A stretch of DNA of 41,377 nucleotides from Myxococcota bacterium (GTDB lineage Bacteria; Myxococcota_A; Polyangia; Polyangiales; Polyangiaceae): NCBI GenBank assembly GCA_963169915.1, contig CAUJEM010000068.1, forward strand, positions 1 through 41,377, read 5' to 3'. The stretch's first letter is position 1, and each line of letters opens with the position of its first letter. The position numbers and the translations under genes were made by a program. Shown in pieces: positions 7,133 through 14,350 of this stretch. Under the pieces are notes generated by a model, which was given only the letters and a program-made list of their open reading frames with translations, made no database searches and was not told the origin of the DNA.

Positions 7133-7498
7133 TCAGCCAGCGCTGCTGAGATCGTCCGCGGTGCCCGGGCGGCGGTCCTTCCCGCTCGAGCGCACGACCA
7201 CGCCCTCCTCCCCGCAGCTCAGGCGGTAGCGCTCGCCCCAAGGATCTTCGGCGCTCATGCCCTCCGCCAAGGCGCCGTCACGTCGCAGGACGCTGATGGT
7301 GGGGCAGGCGCCGTGCTCTCGATGCCAGTCCCCCGCGGCGCGCTGGAGCTGCCCGAGCTCCTGCCGAGCGCGCTGCTCGACCGAGGCCTCACGGGGCGCC
7401 GCCAGCACGGCCGCCGTCCCGCCCACCAGGAGCAAGCCGCCGGCGACGAGGGCCGCCTCCAAGCGAGTGACACCGGCGCGCGCGAGGGAGCGAGACAT
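7133..7498 (-). CDS. Solitary GspG-like pseudopilin
   Basis: A 121-residue type II pseudopilin. The prepilin-peptidase site is ARAG/VTRLEA, with glycine at -1 and glutamate at +5, followed by a hydrophobic helix to about residue 33. The C-terminal half carries the GspG signature DPWGERYRLSC and then SSGKDRRPGTADDL, the calcium-binding loop of T2SS major pseudopilins. The first hydrophobic stretch is shorter and more Gly/Ala-rich than in classic GspG. No other secretion genes are nearby, so it is either an orphan pseudopilin or works with a type II system elsewhere. The ATG follows a TGCTTTGGG element by six bases and has no Shine-Dalgarno. Confidence 0.78.
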   Translation of the reverse strand: MSRSLARAGVTRLEAALVAGGLLLVGGTAAVLAAPREASVEQRARQELGQLQRAAGDWHREHGACPTISVLRRDGALAEGMSAEDPWGERYRLSCGEEGVVVRSSGKDRRPGTADDLSSAG

Positions 7499-7504
7499 GC
7501 CGGG

Positions 7505-7513
7505 CCCAAAGCA
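7505..7513 (-). promoter_or_regulatory. Extended -10-like element, pseudopilin gene
   Basis: TGCTTTGGG on the minus strand, six bases before the ATG at 7498. It is a weaker variant (TTT in place of TAT/TAG) of the element seen upstream of other genes here. Confidence 0.3.
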
Positions 7514-7690
7514 ACCCGTGTGCCAGGCGGAATTTGCCGCCCAACGGCGCGTGCGAGGGCCGCGCCGGAGCCCACGCGCTGTCAGCTTGGCTCGGCGTGA
7601 GCGTCACGCCCCGCGGAGCTCTGCCAAACTGACAAGCAGCGCCGTGGAGCCCCGCGCCGTTGCGCGGTCCCTCACGCCACGAGGCGCCCC

Positions 7691-8512
7691 TCAGCCGAAC
7701 GCCCCCATGAACTGCCGGTGCAGCTCGAGCTCGGGCGCCTCGGCGAGCTCACGCGGGCGGTAGCCGCTGCGGAGTCGCTCGACCACCACCCGCTCGGCCT
7801 GCACCCAGAAGTCCGCCCGCCAGTCGCGCAGCGCCAGCTCATAGCCGCTGCCGCGCGGCTTGATCCGGCGGTAGGCGTGCGGACGAGGCCCGAGCGACAG
7901 CGCCTCTTGGAGCCGAGCGCGCAGCGTGACGCCACGCTGCGCGAGCCAGTCGAGCTGCGCCGTCACCAGCGGCCGCAGCTCGACCTCGTAGCTTGGGCGC
8001 GGATCGTCGGGGAGCGCCAGCGCCGTCGCCTCCGTGGCGGGCTCCAGCCACCCGCTGCTGGCGTGCGGCAGCGCGTCCGCGTAGGGCACGTAGGGCTTGA
8101 GGTCGAGCACGGGCGTCCCATCCACGAGATCCACGTCCTCGACGTGGAGCACCAGCCCCTCGACGCCGAGGAGCCGCACCGCGGACAGCCCGAGGGGGTT
8201 GGGCCGGTGGGGCGAGCGCGTGGCGAAGAGGCCACGCTTGCGGTCACTGCGCGGTGGCAGCACCTTGGGGCGCCAGCCGTCGTTCAGGTGAAACCAGAAC
8301 ACCACCCACAGGTGACTGAAGCGCTCGAGATCGTCCAGCGCGTCTTCGAAGCCGCGCCCTCGATGCAGCTCGATGCGGCCCTGCACCCCGGCCGCTGCGC
8401 GAGGCTGCCGTGGGGCGCTGGCCTTGTCGAGGTGAGGAGTACGCGCCACGCCGATGGGCTGCAGCGTGAGGGCCTGCTCGGCAGTGGGCGGTGCGGCCTG
8501 GCGGCGGCTCAT
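7691..8512 (-). CDS. trmO: TrmO/TsaA-type tRNA methyltransferase
   Basis: A 273-residue protein of the VirR/YaeB (TsaA) family, which N6-methylates t6A37 in tRNAs that read ACY using S-adenosylmethionine. The N-terminal beta-barrel has LQPIGVARTPHLDK, then the signature RGLFATRSPHRPNPLGLSAV with the conserved SPHRPNPIG-type loop and DGTPVLDLKPYVPYAD. The C-terminal domain is typical of longer proteobacterial members (DPRPSYEVEL and RIKPRGSG). It is divergent from the glutaredoxin gene, with 52 bases between the starts. The ATG follows a TGCTAGTGC element by seven bases. Confidence 0.9.
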   Translation of the reverse strand: MSRRQAAPPTAEQALTLQPIGVARTPHLDKASAPRQPRAAAGVQGRIELHRGRGFEDALDDLERFSHLWVVFWFHLNDGWRPKVLPPRSDRKRGLFATRSPHRPNPLGLSAVRLLGVEGLVLHVEDVDLVDGTPVLDLKPYVPYADALPHASSGWLEPATEATALALPDDPRPSYEVELRPLVTAQLDWLAQRGVTLRARLQEALSLGPRPHAYRRIKPRGSGYELALRDWRADFWVQAERVVVERLRSGYRPRELAEAPELELHRQFMGAFG

Positions 8513-8519
8513 CGTGCGG

Positions 8520-8528
8520 GCACTAGCA
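8520..8528 (-). promoter_or_regulatory. Extended -10-like element, trmO
   Basis: TGCTAGTGC on the minus strand, seven bases before the ATG at 8512, with no Shine-Dalgarno. It lies back to back with the matching element of the glutaredoxin gene. Confidence 0.42.
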
Positions 8529-8546
8529 CGGCGCCGCCCCGAGGCG

Positions 8547-8555
8547 TGCTATCTC
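8547..8555 (+). promoter_or_regulatory. Extended -10-like element, glutaredoxin gene
   Basis: TGCTATCTC on the plus strand, nine bases before the GTG at 8565. It supports the GTG over the upstream in-frame ATG at 8454, which would lie inside trmO. Confidence 0.42.
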
Positions 8556-8564
8556 TGCCGGACC

Positions 8565-8843
8565 GTGTCCTCCCCAGCGCCCCACCTGTCCCTCTACTAC
8601 TTCGACTCTTGCGGTTACTGTCGGCGCGTCCGGCAAGTCATCGAGGAGCTGGGCGTCCCGGTGGAGCTGCGCAACATCCAGCACTCTGCGGAGCACTACG
8701 AGGCGCTGCTGGCGGCGCGCGGCCGCCGCACCGTGCCCGTGCTCCGGATCGACCGCGCCGAGGGAAGCAGCGAGTGGCTCCCGGAGAGTCAAGACATCAT
8801 CGCCTGGCTCCGCCAGCAGCACACGGCGGGCGCGCTAGCCTAG
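8565..8843 (+). CDS. Glutaredoxin family protein
   Basis: A 92-residue thioredoxin-fold protein. The active site CGYC is at residues 16-19 after a strand (LSLYYFDS). The TVPVL cis-proline strand follows, then a glutathione-site-like SQDIIAWLRQQ helix. Compared with classic glutaredoxins (CPYC) the CGYC motif has Gly in place of Pro, which is common in bacterial single-domain forms. Role: cytoplasmic disulfide or glutathionylation reduction. I take the GTG at 8565 as the start, since an ATG 37 codons upstream lies within trmO. The 3' end overlaps the convergent HIT gene by nine bases. Confidence 0.82.
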   Translation: MSSPAPHLSLYYFDSCGYCRRVRQVIEELGVPVELRNIQHSAEHYEALLAARGRRTVPVLRIDRAEGSSEWLPESQDIIAWLRQQHTAGALA

Positions 8844-9251
8844 CGCCGCGTGGAGCTTGCTCAGCAGCTCCGTGGCCTCTTCACTGGTGAGCACTCCTGC
8901 GGGCCAACCCACCCCCAAGCCCGAGGTGGCGTCTGGCTTGGGGATGATGTGAAAGTGCACATGAAACACCGCCTGATGTGCCAGGGGGCCGTTGTTCTGG
9001 AGGACGTTGTACTCTTGCGTGCCCGTGGCCTGCATCACCGCGCGGCAGAGGCGAGGGAGCACCCGCCCGATGGCCGCGCTGGCCTCCTCCGAGAGCCGAT
9101 CCAGCGTCGCGGCGGGCTCCTTCGGGATGACCAGGGTGTGCCCGAAGGCGACCGGGTTGATGTCGAGGAAGGCGAGCACCCAGGCGTCCTCGTACACCCT
9201 GTGACAGGGCAGCTCCCCTCGTAGGATCTTAGCGAAGATGGTGTCTGCCAT
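8835..9251 (-). CDS. HIT family nucleotide-binding protein
   Basis: A 138-residue histidine-triad protein of the HinT/ProtKCI branch. It has the family start TIFAKILRGELP, INPVAFGHTLVIPK, NVLQNNG and the triad HVHFH (H97, H99, H101). These proteins hydrolyse nucleotide phosphoramidates or adenylated intermediates. The partly conserved C-terminus is short. It is convergent with the glutaredoxin gene and overlaps it by nine bases, and is divergent from the sigma factor gene. A purine-rich AGGGGG precedes the ATG closely. Confidence 0.92.
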   Translation of the reverse strand: MADTIFAKILRGELPCHRVYEDAWVLAFLDINPVAFGHTLVIPKEPAATLDRLSEEASAAIGRVLPRLCRAVMQATGTQEYNVLQNNGPLAHQAVFHVHFHIIPKPDATSGLGVGWPAGVLTSEEATELLSKLHAALG

Positions 9252-9367
9252 GGCCCCCTTCGATCAGTACCAGCGGCGCCCCCCGAGCACAACCGCCGCG
9301 CCTTGCCCTTGGACGCATGGCGGCGCCATGCTTCGCTCCCCTGGCCCCCGCCGGCCCCCGTGACGCG

Positions 9368-10240
9368 ATGACCTCCTCTGCACCTCACGAGCTCCTGTCC
9401 TCCCCGAGCGACGTGGAGCTGCTCGCGCTCGCGCGCGATGGCGACCGCGCGGCGCTGGAGCGGCTCATCGACCGGTACCAGGCCCGGGTCTATCGCTTCA
9501 GCCTCAAGCTGTGTCGGGATCCCGGTGACGCCGAGGACGTGCTGCAAGAGACGCTGCTCGCCTTGGCGCGAGGCGTGCGAGACTTCCGTGGCGCGTCCTC
9601 GCTCTCCACCTGGCTCTACGCGGTGACGCGCAGCTACTGCATCAAGAAGCGCCGTAGGAGCAAGTTCGCGCCCCAAGAGGTGCCGCTGGACGTCTCCGAG
9701 GGGAGCGCCGCCGCCCACCTCCCCTCCCCCGAGCGGCCGCCGGACGACGCCCTGGCGGGCAAACAGCTCGAGCGAGCGCTGGAGACCGCCATCGGTGGGC
9801 TCGAGCCCATGTACCGCGAGGTGTTGTTGCTGCGGGACGTGGAGGGGCTCACGGCGCCGGAGGTCGCGGAGATCCTCGAGGTGACGCCTCAGGCCGTCAA
9901 GAGCCGGCTCCACCGCGCGCGCGTGGCCGTCCGCGGCGCGCTCGAGCCGCTGCTGGGGCTCCCGGCGCCCGCCCCCGCGGCCGCCACCTGCCCCGACGTG
10001 CTCACGCTGTATTCTCAGCACTTGGAGGCCGAGATCAGCGCGGAGCTGTGCGCCGAGATGGAACGGCACCTCGAGGGCTGTGACCGCTGCCGGGGCGCCT
10101 GCGACTCGCTGAGACGCACGCTCGCCCTCTGCCGCACGTCGGGCGCGGAGGTGGAGGTCCCTGCCGCGGTTCAGCAGGCGGTCAAGCGCGCGCTCGGTCA
10201 CTATTTGGGGGAAGGGCGCCCGAGCCCCGCCACGAGCTGA
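9368..10240 (+). CDS. CorE-like ECF sigma factor with C-terminal cysteine-rich domain
   Basis: A 290-residue extracytoplasmic-function sigma factor. Region 2 is at about residues 18-95 (LIDRYQARVYRFSLKL, GDAEDVLQETLL, STWLYAVTRSYCIKKRR) and region 4 at 140-187 (LEPMYREVLLLRDVEGLTAP, VTPQAVKSRLHRAR). Unusually, the tail from 205 on is a cysteine-rich domain with exactly six cysteines: C208, C228, C238, C241, C245 and C255. H234 forms an HxxxCxxC motif like that of zinc anti-sigma factors. This layout matches CorE-type (ECF44) sigma factors of Myxococcus, which sense copper or cadmium/zinc directly through that tail. A start at 9317 is possible. A thioredoxin, small Cys protein and DUF302 gene follow, perhaps in one transcript. 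The metal sensed here is unknown. Confidence 0.85.
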   Translation: MTSSAPHELLSSPSDVELLALARDGDRAALERLIDRYQARVYRFSLKLCRDPGDAEDVLQETLLALARGVRDFRGASSLSTWLYAVTRSYCIKKRRRSKFAPQEVPLDVSEGSAAAHLPSPERPPDDALAGKQLERALETAIGGLEPMYREVLLLRDVEGLTAPEVAEILEVTPQAVKSRLHRARVAVRGALEPLLGLPAPAPAAATCPDVLTLYSQHLEAEISAELCAEMERHLEGCDRCRGACDSLRRTLALCRTSGAEVEVPAAVQQAVKRALGHYLGEGRPSPATS

Positions 10241-10282
10241 ACCCTTTTGCGCGCGCGCGGCTCACACCGCCGAGGAGACCCC

Positions 10283-10663
10283 ATGGCCACCGTACACGTC
10301 ACCGAGCAGAATTTCGCCGACACCGTCAAGAGCGGCATCGTCCTCTTGGATTTCTGGGCCTCCTGGTGCGGCCCCTGTCGCGCCTTCGGGCCCATCTTCG
10401 AAGCGGCCTCGGACAAGCACCCGGACCTCGTGTTCGGGAAGATCGACACGGAGGCCGAGAAGGCCCTGGCCGGTGCGTTCAAGATCCGCGCCATCCCCAC
10501 GCTCATGGTGATGCGCGACGGGGTGGTGCTCTTCAACGAAGCCGGGATGCTCCCCGCCAAGGCGCTGGAAGATCTGATCCGTCAGGTGCGTGAGCTCGAC
10601 ATGGACAAAGTGCGGCAAGAAATCAAAGACAAGGACGCTGCCTCCGGCGCAGCAGGTGCATGA
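10283..10663 (+). CDS. trxA: Thioredoxin
   Basis: A 126-residue cytoplasmic thioredoxin with WCGPC at residues 28-32 and the cis-proline strand RAIPTLMVMRDG. The fold is complete; the C-terminal helix is extended by about 15 charged residues. The ATG at 10283 has a good Shine-Dalgarno, GAGGAG at 10272-10277. It follows the CorE-like sigma gene by 42 bases, overlaps the start of the small Cys protein through ATGATG, and continues to a DUF302 gene. The group suggests a redox or metal-stress cassette; whether the sigma factor shares the transcript is inference. Confidence 0.92.
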   Translation: MATVHVTEQNFADTVKSGIVLLDFWASWCGPCRAFGPIFEAASDKHPDLVFGKIDTEAEKALAGAFKIRAIPTLMVMRDGVVLFNEAGMLPAKALEDLIRQVRELDMDKVRQEIKDKDAASGAAGA

Positions 10664-10848
10664 TGTGTTACCGCGTTCAATGTAGCCACTGTGGCCGTCC
10701 CACCTTCTCTGGCTGCGGCGCACACGTCGAGCAGGTGCTCGGCGACGTCCCCCAGGATCAGCGCTGTAAGTGCCGCGAGACGCGCGGCAAGGCCAGCGCG
10801 AGCGCTGGGGCGGACGCTGGCTCCTGGCTCCAGAAGCTCTTCAAGTGA
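10660..10848 (+). CDS. Small cysteine-rich protein with putative zinc-binding motif
   Basis: A 62-residue protein starting with ATG at 10660 that overlaps the thioredoxin stop by four bases. The first 40 residues carry CSHCGRPTFSGCGAHVEQVL then QRCKC, giving C8, C11, C19, H22, C36 and C38 as likely metal ligands. The same CxxCGxPTxxGCGxHVE pattern occurs in small uncharacterised proteins of other bacteria, which I know only as a conserved family. The C-terminus is Ser/Ala-rich and ends in a short amphipathic segment (SWLQKLFK). Tight coupling to thioredoxin suggests a redox or zinc role. Confidence 0.75.
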   Translation: MMCYRVQCSHCGRPTFSGCGAHVEQVLGDVPQDQRCKCRETRGKASASAGADAGSWLQKLFK

Positions 10849-10875
10849 AGCTCTCCCTGCGAAAGGCGATCCACC

Positions 10876-11265
10876 ATGACGACCGGACTACGTAAGACAC
10901 TCACGGGCAGCTTCGACGAGGTGCGGACGCGCATCACCGAAGCGCTGAAGACCGAAGGCTTCGGAGTGCTGACGGAGATCGACGTCAAAAATACCCTGAA
11001 CCAGAAGCTGGGCGTGGACTTCCGGCGCTACGTCATCTTGGGTGCCTGCAACCCTCCCTTCGCCCACCAGGCGCTCCTCACGGATCTCGAAGCGGGGCTC
11101 ATGATGCCCTGCAACGTGGTCCTGTATGAGACGGACGACGGCAAGGTGACCATCATGGGCGTCGATCCCAGCAAGAGCGCCGCCGCCATCGGCAACGCTC
11201 GGCTCACGGAGCTGGCCAGCACCGTCCGGTCGAAGCTCGAGAGCGCGCTGGCGGCGCTGGGCTAG
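10876..11265 (+). CDS. DUF302 family protein
   Basis: A 129-residue soluble protein matching the DUF302 family across its length: an N-terminal helix with FDEVRTRITEALKTEGFGVLTEIDV, then GVDFRRYVILGACNPPFAHQAL with the family-typical GACNP, and LMMPCNVVLYE with the MPC motif. The two conserved cysteines might bind metal or a thiol. Function of the family is unknown; members often sit near copper, sulfur or redox genes. It is the last gene of the trx group and ends before an unusual set of three complementary repeats. Confidence 0.88.
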   Translation: MTTGLRKTLTGSFDEVRTRITEALKTEGFGVLTEIDVKNTLNQKLGVDFRRYVILGACNPPFAHQALLTDLEAGLMMPCNVVLYETDDGKVTIMGVDPSKSAAAIGNARLTELASTVRSKLESALAALG

Positions 11266-11266
11266 C

Positions 11267-11312
11267 CCGTCCCCAGGGGAGGAGCGGGGACGGCGGCGGC
11301 AGGCCCGTCCCC
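11267..11312. terminator. Three interleaved complementary 8-mers, possible bidirectional terminator
   Basis: CCGTCCCC at 11267-11274, GGGGACGG at 11286-11293 and CCGTCCCC again at 11305-11312. The middle element can pair with either outer copy, both with an 11-base loop. The block lies between the convergent stops of the DUF302 and OsmC genes, so it could end transcription from both sides. No T-run is present. Confidence 0.45.
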
Positions 11313-11324
11313 GACTCCTAGCTC

Positions 11325-11765
11325 CTAGCCGCCCAGGAGCTCGACGCTGATGTCCACGCCGCGGCGCACGCTGGCGGTCACGGTGCAGTAGTCCTCGAAC
11401 ACCTCGCGACAAGCGCCGAGCGCCTCCTGGGGGAGGCCCGGCGGGAGCTGCAAGCTCACCTTGACCGGGCCGATCCGTAGCCGCCGCTCGGCCGTCCGCA
11501 CGAGCTGCAGCTCCACGGTGGCGTCGAGCCCGGCCTCGAGCTTCACCCCCTGCTTGCCGAGGCAGAACACCAGGCTGGCGGCCAAGCAGTTGCCGATGGC
11601 GGCGGCCAGCAGCCGCGCGGCGTTGGGCCCCTCGTCTTTGCCGAGGGGCGGCGGCTCGTCCACCACGATGGGCGCAAAATCCTTGTCGAACCCGACGCGA
11701 AAACGATAGCCCTGCTCCTGGTGGAGCTGCACCTCGAGCTGCCCGACTTTGGTCTCAGTGGTCAT
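11325..11765 (-). CDS. OsmC/Ohr family protein
   Basis: A 146-residue member of the OsmC-like fold family. The core helix has RLLAAAIGNCLAASLVFCLGKQG, with C60 in the usual peroxidatic position; a second cysteine lies in VFEDYCTVTASVRRG near the C-terminus, close to the CPYS site of OsmC but without the proline. This is more like the YhfA-type OsmC branch than Ohr, so hydroperoxide reduction is uncertain. I prefer the ATG at 11765; a TTG six codons upstream is possible. A TACAAG hexamer ends six bases before that ATG. It is convergent with the DUF302 gene. Confidence 0.82.
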   Translation of the reverse strand: MTTETKVGQLEVQLHQEQGYRFRVGFDKDFAPIVVDEPPPLGKDEGPNAARLLAAAIGNCLAASLVFCLGKQGVKLEAGLDATVELQLVRTAERRLRIGPVKVSLQLPPGLPQEALGACREVFEDYCTVTASVRRGVDISVELLGG

Positions 11766-11899
11766 GAGAGCCTTGTAGCTCAACGGCGCCCTGGGTCACG
11801 CCGCGCCCGGGCGACGACGCTGCCAACCCGGGATTCCGAGCGCGGCCTCGCGCCCGGCGGGGCGCTGGCGCCGGAGCTGCGCTAGGCTCCGGCCGCGGC

Positions 11900-12457
11900 A
11901 TGGAGAGCGCCATCTTCGTCTTCATCGCCTTGATGCTCGTGGAGCTGGCGCTCTCGTGGGTGCGCCCCACGTGGCTGCTGCTCCCGCGGCTCGGGCTGCT
12001 CGACGAGACGCGCTTCAGCGTCCGACTGCCGGCGCCGAGCGCCGGTCACCACCGGATCGTCGTGTCGCCGCTCTTGGTGCTACCCCCTCGGCTGGAGCTC
12101 AGCAGCTCCCGGCTCTACTGCGACGGGCGGCGGCTGCGCCTGCGCAGCACGACCCAGCTCGGCTCCCGGGAGGCGTGGCTGCTGCCGCTCGAGGTGAGCC
12201 TCGAAGGGGACGTGGTCACCCTGCGCGCTTGGCGGGCGCTCTTCCCGCTGTCGCTCCTGGGGATGGCCGGCGCCGCGGGCGGCGCCCTTCTGCGCACCTC
12301 CCTCGTCCTGGCGGCCGGGGTGCCGCTCGTCATCGGGGTCGTCCTCTGGGTGCAGCACCTGGCGTGGAAGGGCCACCAAGAAGACGCGGTGCTCGAGGCC
12401 TTCAACGCGCTCGAGCGCGTCCTCCGGGAAGGGCTCGAGCGTCCGCCAGCGCGGTGA
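11900..12457 (+). CDS. Hypothetical inner-membrane protein
   Basis: A 185-residue protein I do not recognise. It begins with a membrane segment (about residues 4-21), then a soluble, strand-rich middle with basic and Leu-rich repeats (about 25-112), then one or two further membrane segments around 115-155 (FPLSLLGMAGAAGGALL and VLAAGVPLVIGVVLWV). It ends with a short amphipathic helix. The middle may be a PilZ- or PH-like barrel, but no motif supports a name. CGCTAGGCT lies 11 bases before the ATG. The stop overlaps the GTG of the following HAF-like fragment. Confidence 0.7.
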   Translation: MESAIFVFIALMLVELALSWVRPTWLLLPRLGLLDETRFSVRLPAPSAGHHRIVVSPLLVLPPRLELSSSRLYCDGRRLRLRSTTQLGSREAWLLPLEVSLEGDVVTLRAWRALFPLSLLGMAGAAGGALLRTSLVLAAGVPLVIGVVLWVQHLAWKGHQEDAVLEAFNALERVLREGLERPPAR

Positions 12458-12840
12458 GCGGAGCCGGAGCGGAGCGCAGGACGCCGCCAGCTTGGACGGC
12501 GTCGGGCGGCACCATCGACATCGGCACCCTCCTCCCGGAGGGTGAGGGTGGCAACACGCTCGCCAATGCGGTGGTCGCTGGAGGGCGCCTCATCGCCCGG
12601 GTGTCCGGCTCACCCTTCTTCGGTGAGCCTCACCCCTTCGTCTGGACCCGCGACGCCGGGATCCGCCCCGTGGAGGAGGCGATCGCGGCGGCGGGGCTCA
12701 GCGTCCCGGAGGGCCTCCGCCTCACCAACATCCTGGCGGCCTCCGCGGACGGGACGGTGCTGCTCGGCCAGGCGCAAGACGAGCTAGGGACCCTCAAGTC
12801 CTTCGTCGTGCAGCTCCCGCTCTCAGCCTACGGGCCGTGA
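12454..12840 (+). pseudogene. HAF-repeat protein fragment
   Basis: From a GTG overlapping the preceding stop (GTGA) this reads 128 residues that resemble the end of an extracellular HAF-repeat protein. Seen are IDIGTLLPEGEG, NTLANAVVAGGRLIARVSG, FVWTRDAGIRPVEE and TNILAASADGTVLLG, about two degenerate repeats. Intact family members are long secreted proteins with many such repeats and a signal peptide; this has neither. I read it as a remnant, though the GTGA overlap leaves open translation coupled to the membrane protein gene. Confidence 0.55.
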
Positions 12841-12877
12841 GCCGCCCGTGGCAGGAGCGCTCGAGCGCCCAGCACCC

Positions 12878-12929
12878 TGACAAGCCTTTGAAATCACCAA
12901 CTTTATTGACATTCCACGCGTCCCTGTCA
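12878..12929 (+). promoter_or_regulatory. AT-rich upstream region of the Cus operon with TGACA/TGTCA dyad
   Basis: A local AT-rich patch stands out in GC-rich DNA just before the cus genes. It contains TGACA at 12878-12882 and again within TTGACA at 12906-12911. TGTCA at 12925-12929 forms an inverted repeat TGACA-N13-TGTCA with the second copy. TTGACA could be a -35 or the dyad an operator for a metal regulator. No matching -10 is clear. Confidence 0.35.
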
Positions 12930-12952
12930 CGCTCCCCCCGCGTGCTGCCCAA

Positions 12953-14350
12953 TTGGCCGTGTCGCTCCCCCTCCCCGTCGGCTGGCCCGCAGCGCTGCTG
13001 AGCACCCTCGGCGCCGCGGCGCTCGTGGGCTGCGTCTCGGCGGAGACCTCCCGCGCGCTCGACCGGAGCTACCACGACGCCGGTCTCCTGCTGCAGGGCA
13101 GCGCGCGCGAGGACGACGCGAGCCGCGCGGAGCCTGACTTCTCGGGGCCGCTCGAGCGTGAGGCGGTGGTGCGGCGCGCGGCCGCCCAGAGCCCGGCGCT
13201 GGCGCTGCTGGCGCACCGGGTGCGCGCGCTGGTCCACGCCGGGCGCGCGGAGGGGGCGCTGCCCTCCGCGGAGCTGGGGCTCGAGGTCATGAACCTCCCG
13301 CTGCTGCGGCCCTACGCGCTCGGTGACGCGGACGCCTACGTGCTGCAGCTCCAGCAGCGCTTCCCAGCGCCAGGCGCGCTCGACGCGCGCGCCCGCGCCC
13401 GCGCCGAAGAGGCGCGAGCGCTGCTCGCCGAGCTGCTCGCGGAGGAGCGCTTGGTGCGAGAGCGCGCCGACACCGCCTTCACGGACTACGCCTTGGCCAC
13501 GGCGCAGCGCCAGCTCGAGGCGCGACAGCTCACCCTGCTGGAGCAGATGGGGCAGGCGGTGCGCGCGCGCTTCACCACGGGCGGCGCTGGCCTGGGAGAC
13601 GCCGCGCGGCTCGAGGTGGAGCGCGCCAAGGTGGGGCGCTCACTCGCACGCCTCGAGGGGGAGCAGGCGCGCGCACGCGCCACGCTGAACGCCGTGCTGC
13701 GGCGCGCGCCCGGCGCGCCGCTCGGCGAGCCGCCCGCTCCCCGCGCCGTCACGGTGCGGCTCTCCCTCGACGCGCTGCTGGCGCGCGCGCGCGAGCACCG
13801 GGGCGGCCAGGTGTCGGCGGACGCGCGACTCCGCGCCGCCACGGCGAGGCGCCACGCCGCGGAGGCGGAGGCGAGGCAGCCAGAGCTGATGGTCGGCGCT
13901 GGCTACTGGCAGGCGCCTGCGATGCGGCCCGGCGTCGGGCTCTCCGCGTCCATGACGCTGCCGTGGCTGTGGGGCCCTCAGGGTCACCAGCTCGCGCAGG
14001 CGCGGGAGGAGGAGGCGGCCGAGCGCGCCACCCGTGACGGCATGAGCCTGGAGGCACAGGCGGAGATCGCCGGCGGGCTCGCGCAGCTCGGGGCGCTCGA
14101 GGCGCAGCTCGGCGTGGTGCGCGCGCGCGGCTTGCCCATGGCGCGCCGCTCGCTCGACGCGCTCAGCGCCACCTACGCCACCGGCGGCGTCAGCTTGCTC
14201 GACTGGGTGGACGCCAGCCGCTCACTGCTCGATCTCGAGCGCGAGCTCCTCGATCTGCGCGGCGCGCTCGAGCGGGGCGTCGCGAGCCTCGAGCGCGCGG
14301 TCGGTGCGCCCCTGCTCCGCACCCCCATCCCCGAAGACCAAGCCCCGTGA
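12953..14350 (+). CDS. cusC: CusC-like outer-membrane efflux protein (TolC family)
   Basis: A 465-residue outer-membrane channel of the TolC/CusC family. The N-terminus is a lipoprotein signal ending LGAAALVGC. The body is long Ala/Arg/Glu-rich coiled-coil helices in two repeats, with short beta segments such as SAELGLEVMNLP and PELMVGAGYW that fit the outer-membrane barrel. YATGGVSLLDWVDASRSLLDLERELLDLRG near the end is typical of metal-efflux TolC proteins. The start is TTG at 12953 or GTG at 12959. The stop overlaps the GTG of the adaptor gene. As first gene of a Cus-type operon it should form the outer-membrane exit duct of the tripartite pump. Confidence 0.85.
   Translation: MAVSLPLPVGWPAALLSTLGAAALVGCVSAETSRALDRSYHDAGLLLQGSAREDDASRAEPDFSGPLEREAVVRRAAAQSPALALLAHRVRALVHAGRAEGALPSAELGLEVMNLPLLRPYALGDADAYVLQLQQRFPAPGALDARARARAEEARALLAELLAEERLVRERADTAFTDYALATAQRQLEARQLTLLEQMGQAVRARFTTGGAGLGDAARLEVERAKVGRSLARLEGEQARARATLNAVLRRAPGAPLGEPPAPRAVTVRLSLDALLARAREHRGGQVSADARLRAATARRHAAEAEARQPELMVGAGYWQAPAMRPGVGLSASMTLPWLWGPQGHQLAQAREEEAAERATRDGMSLEAQAEIAGGLAQLGALEAQLGVVRARGLPMARRSLDALSATYATGGVSLLDWVDASRSLLDLERELLDLRGALERGVASLERAVGAPLLRTPIPEDQAP

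Noticed and set aside
7084..7133. Terminator after metF at the GGGGCGCGCCCC palindrome
   Set aside because: A palindrome without loop or T-run in such GC-rich DNA is weak evidence; not reported as a feature.
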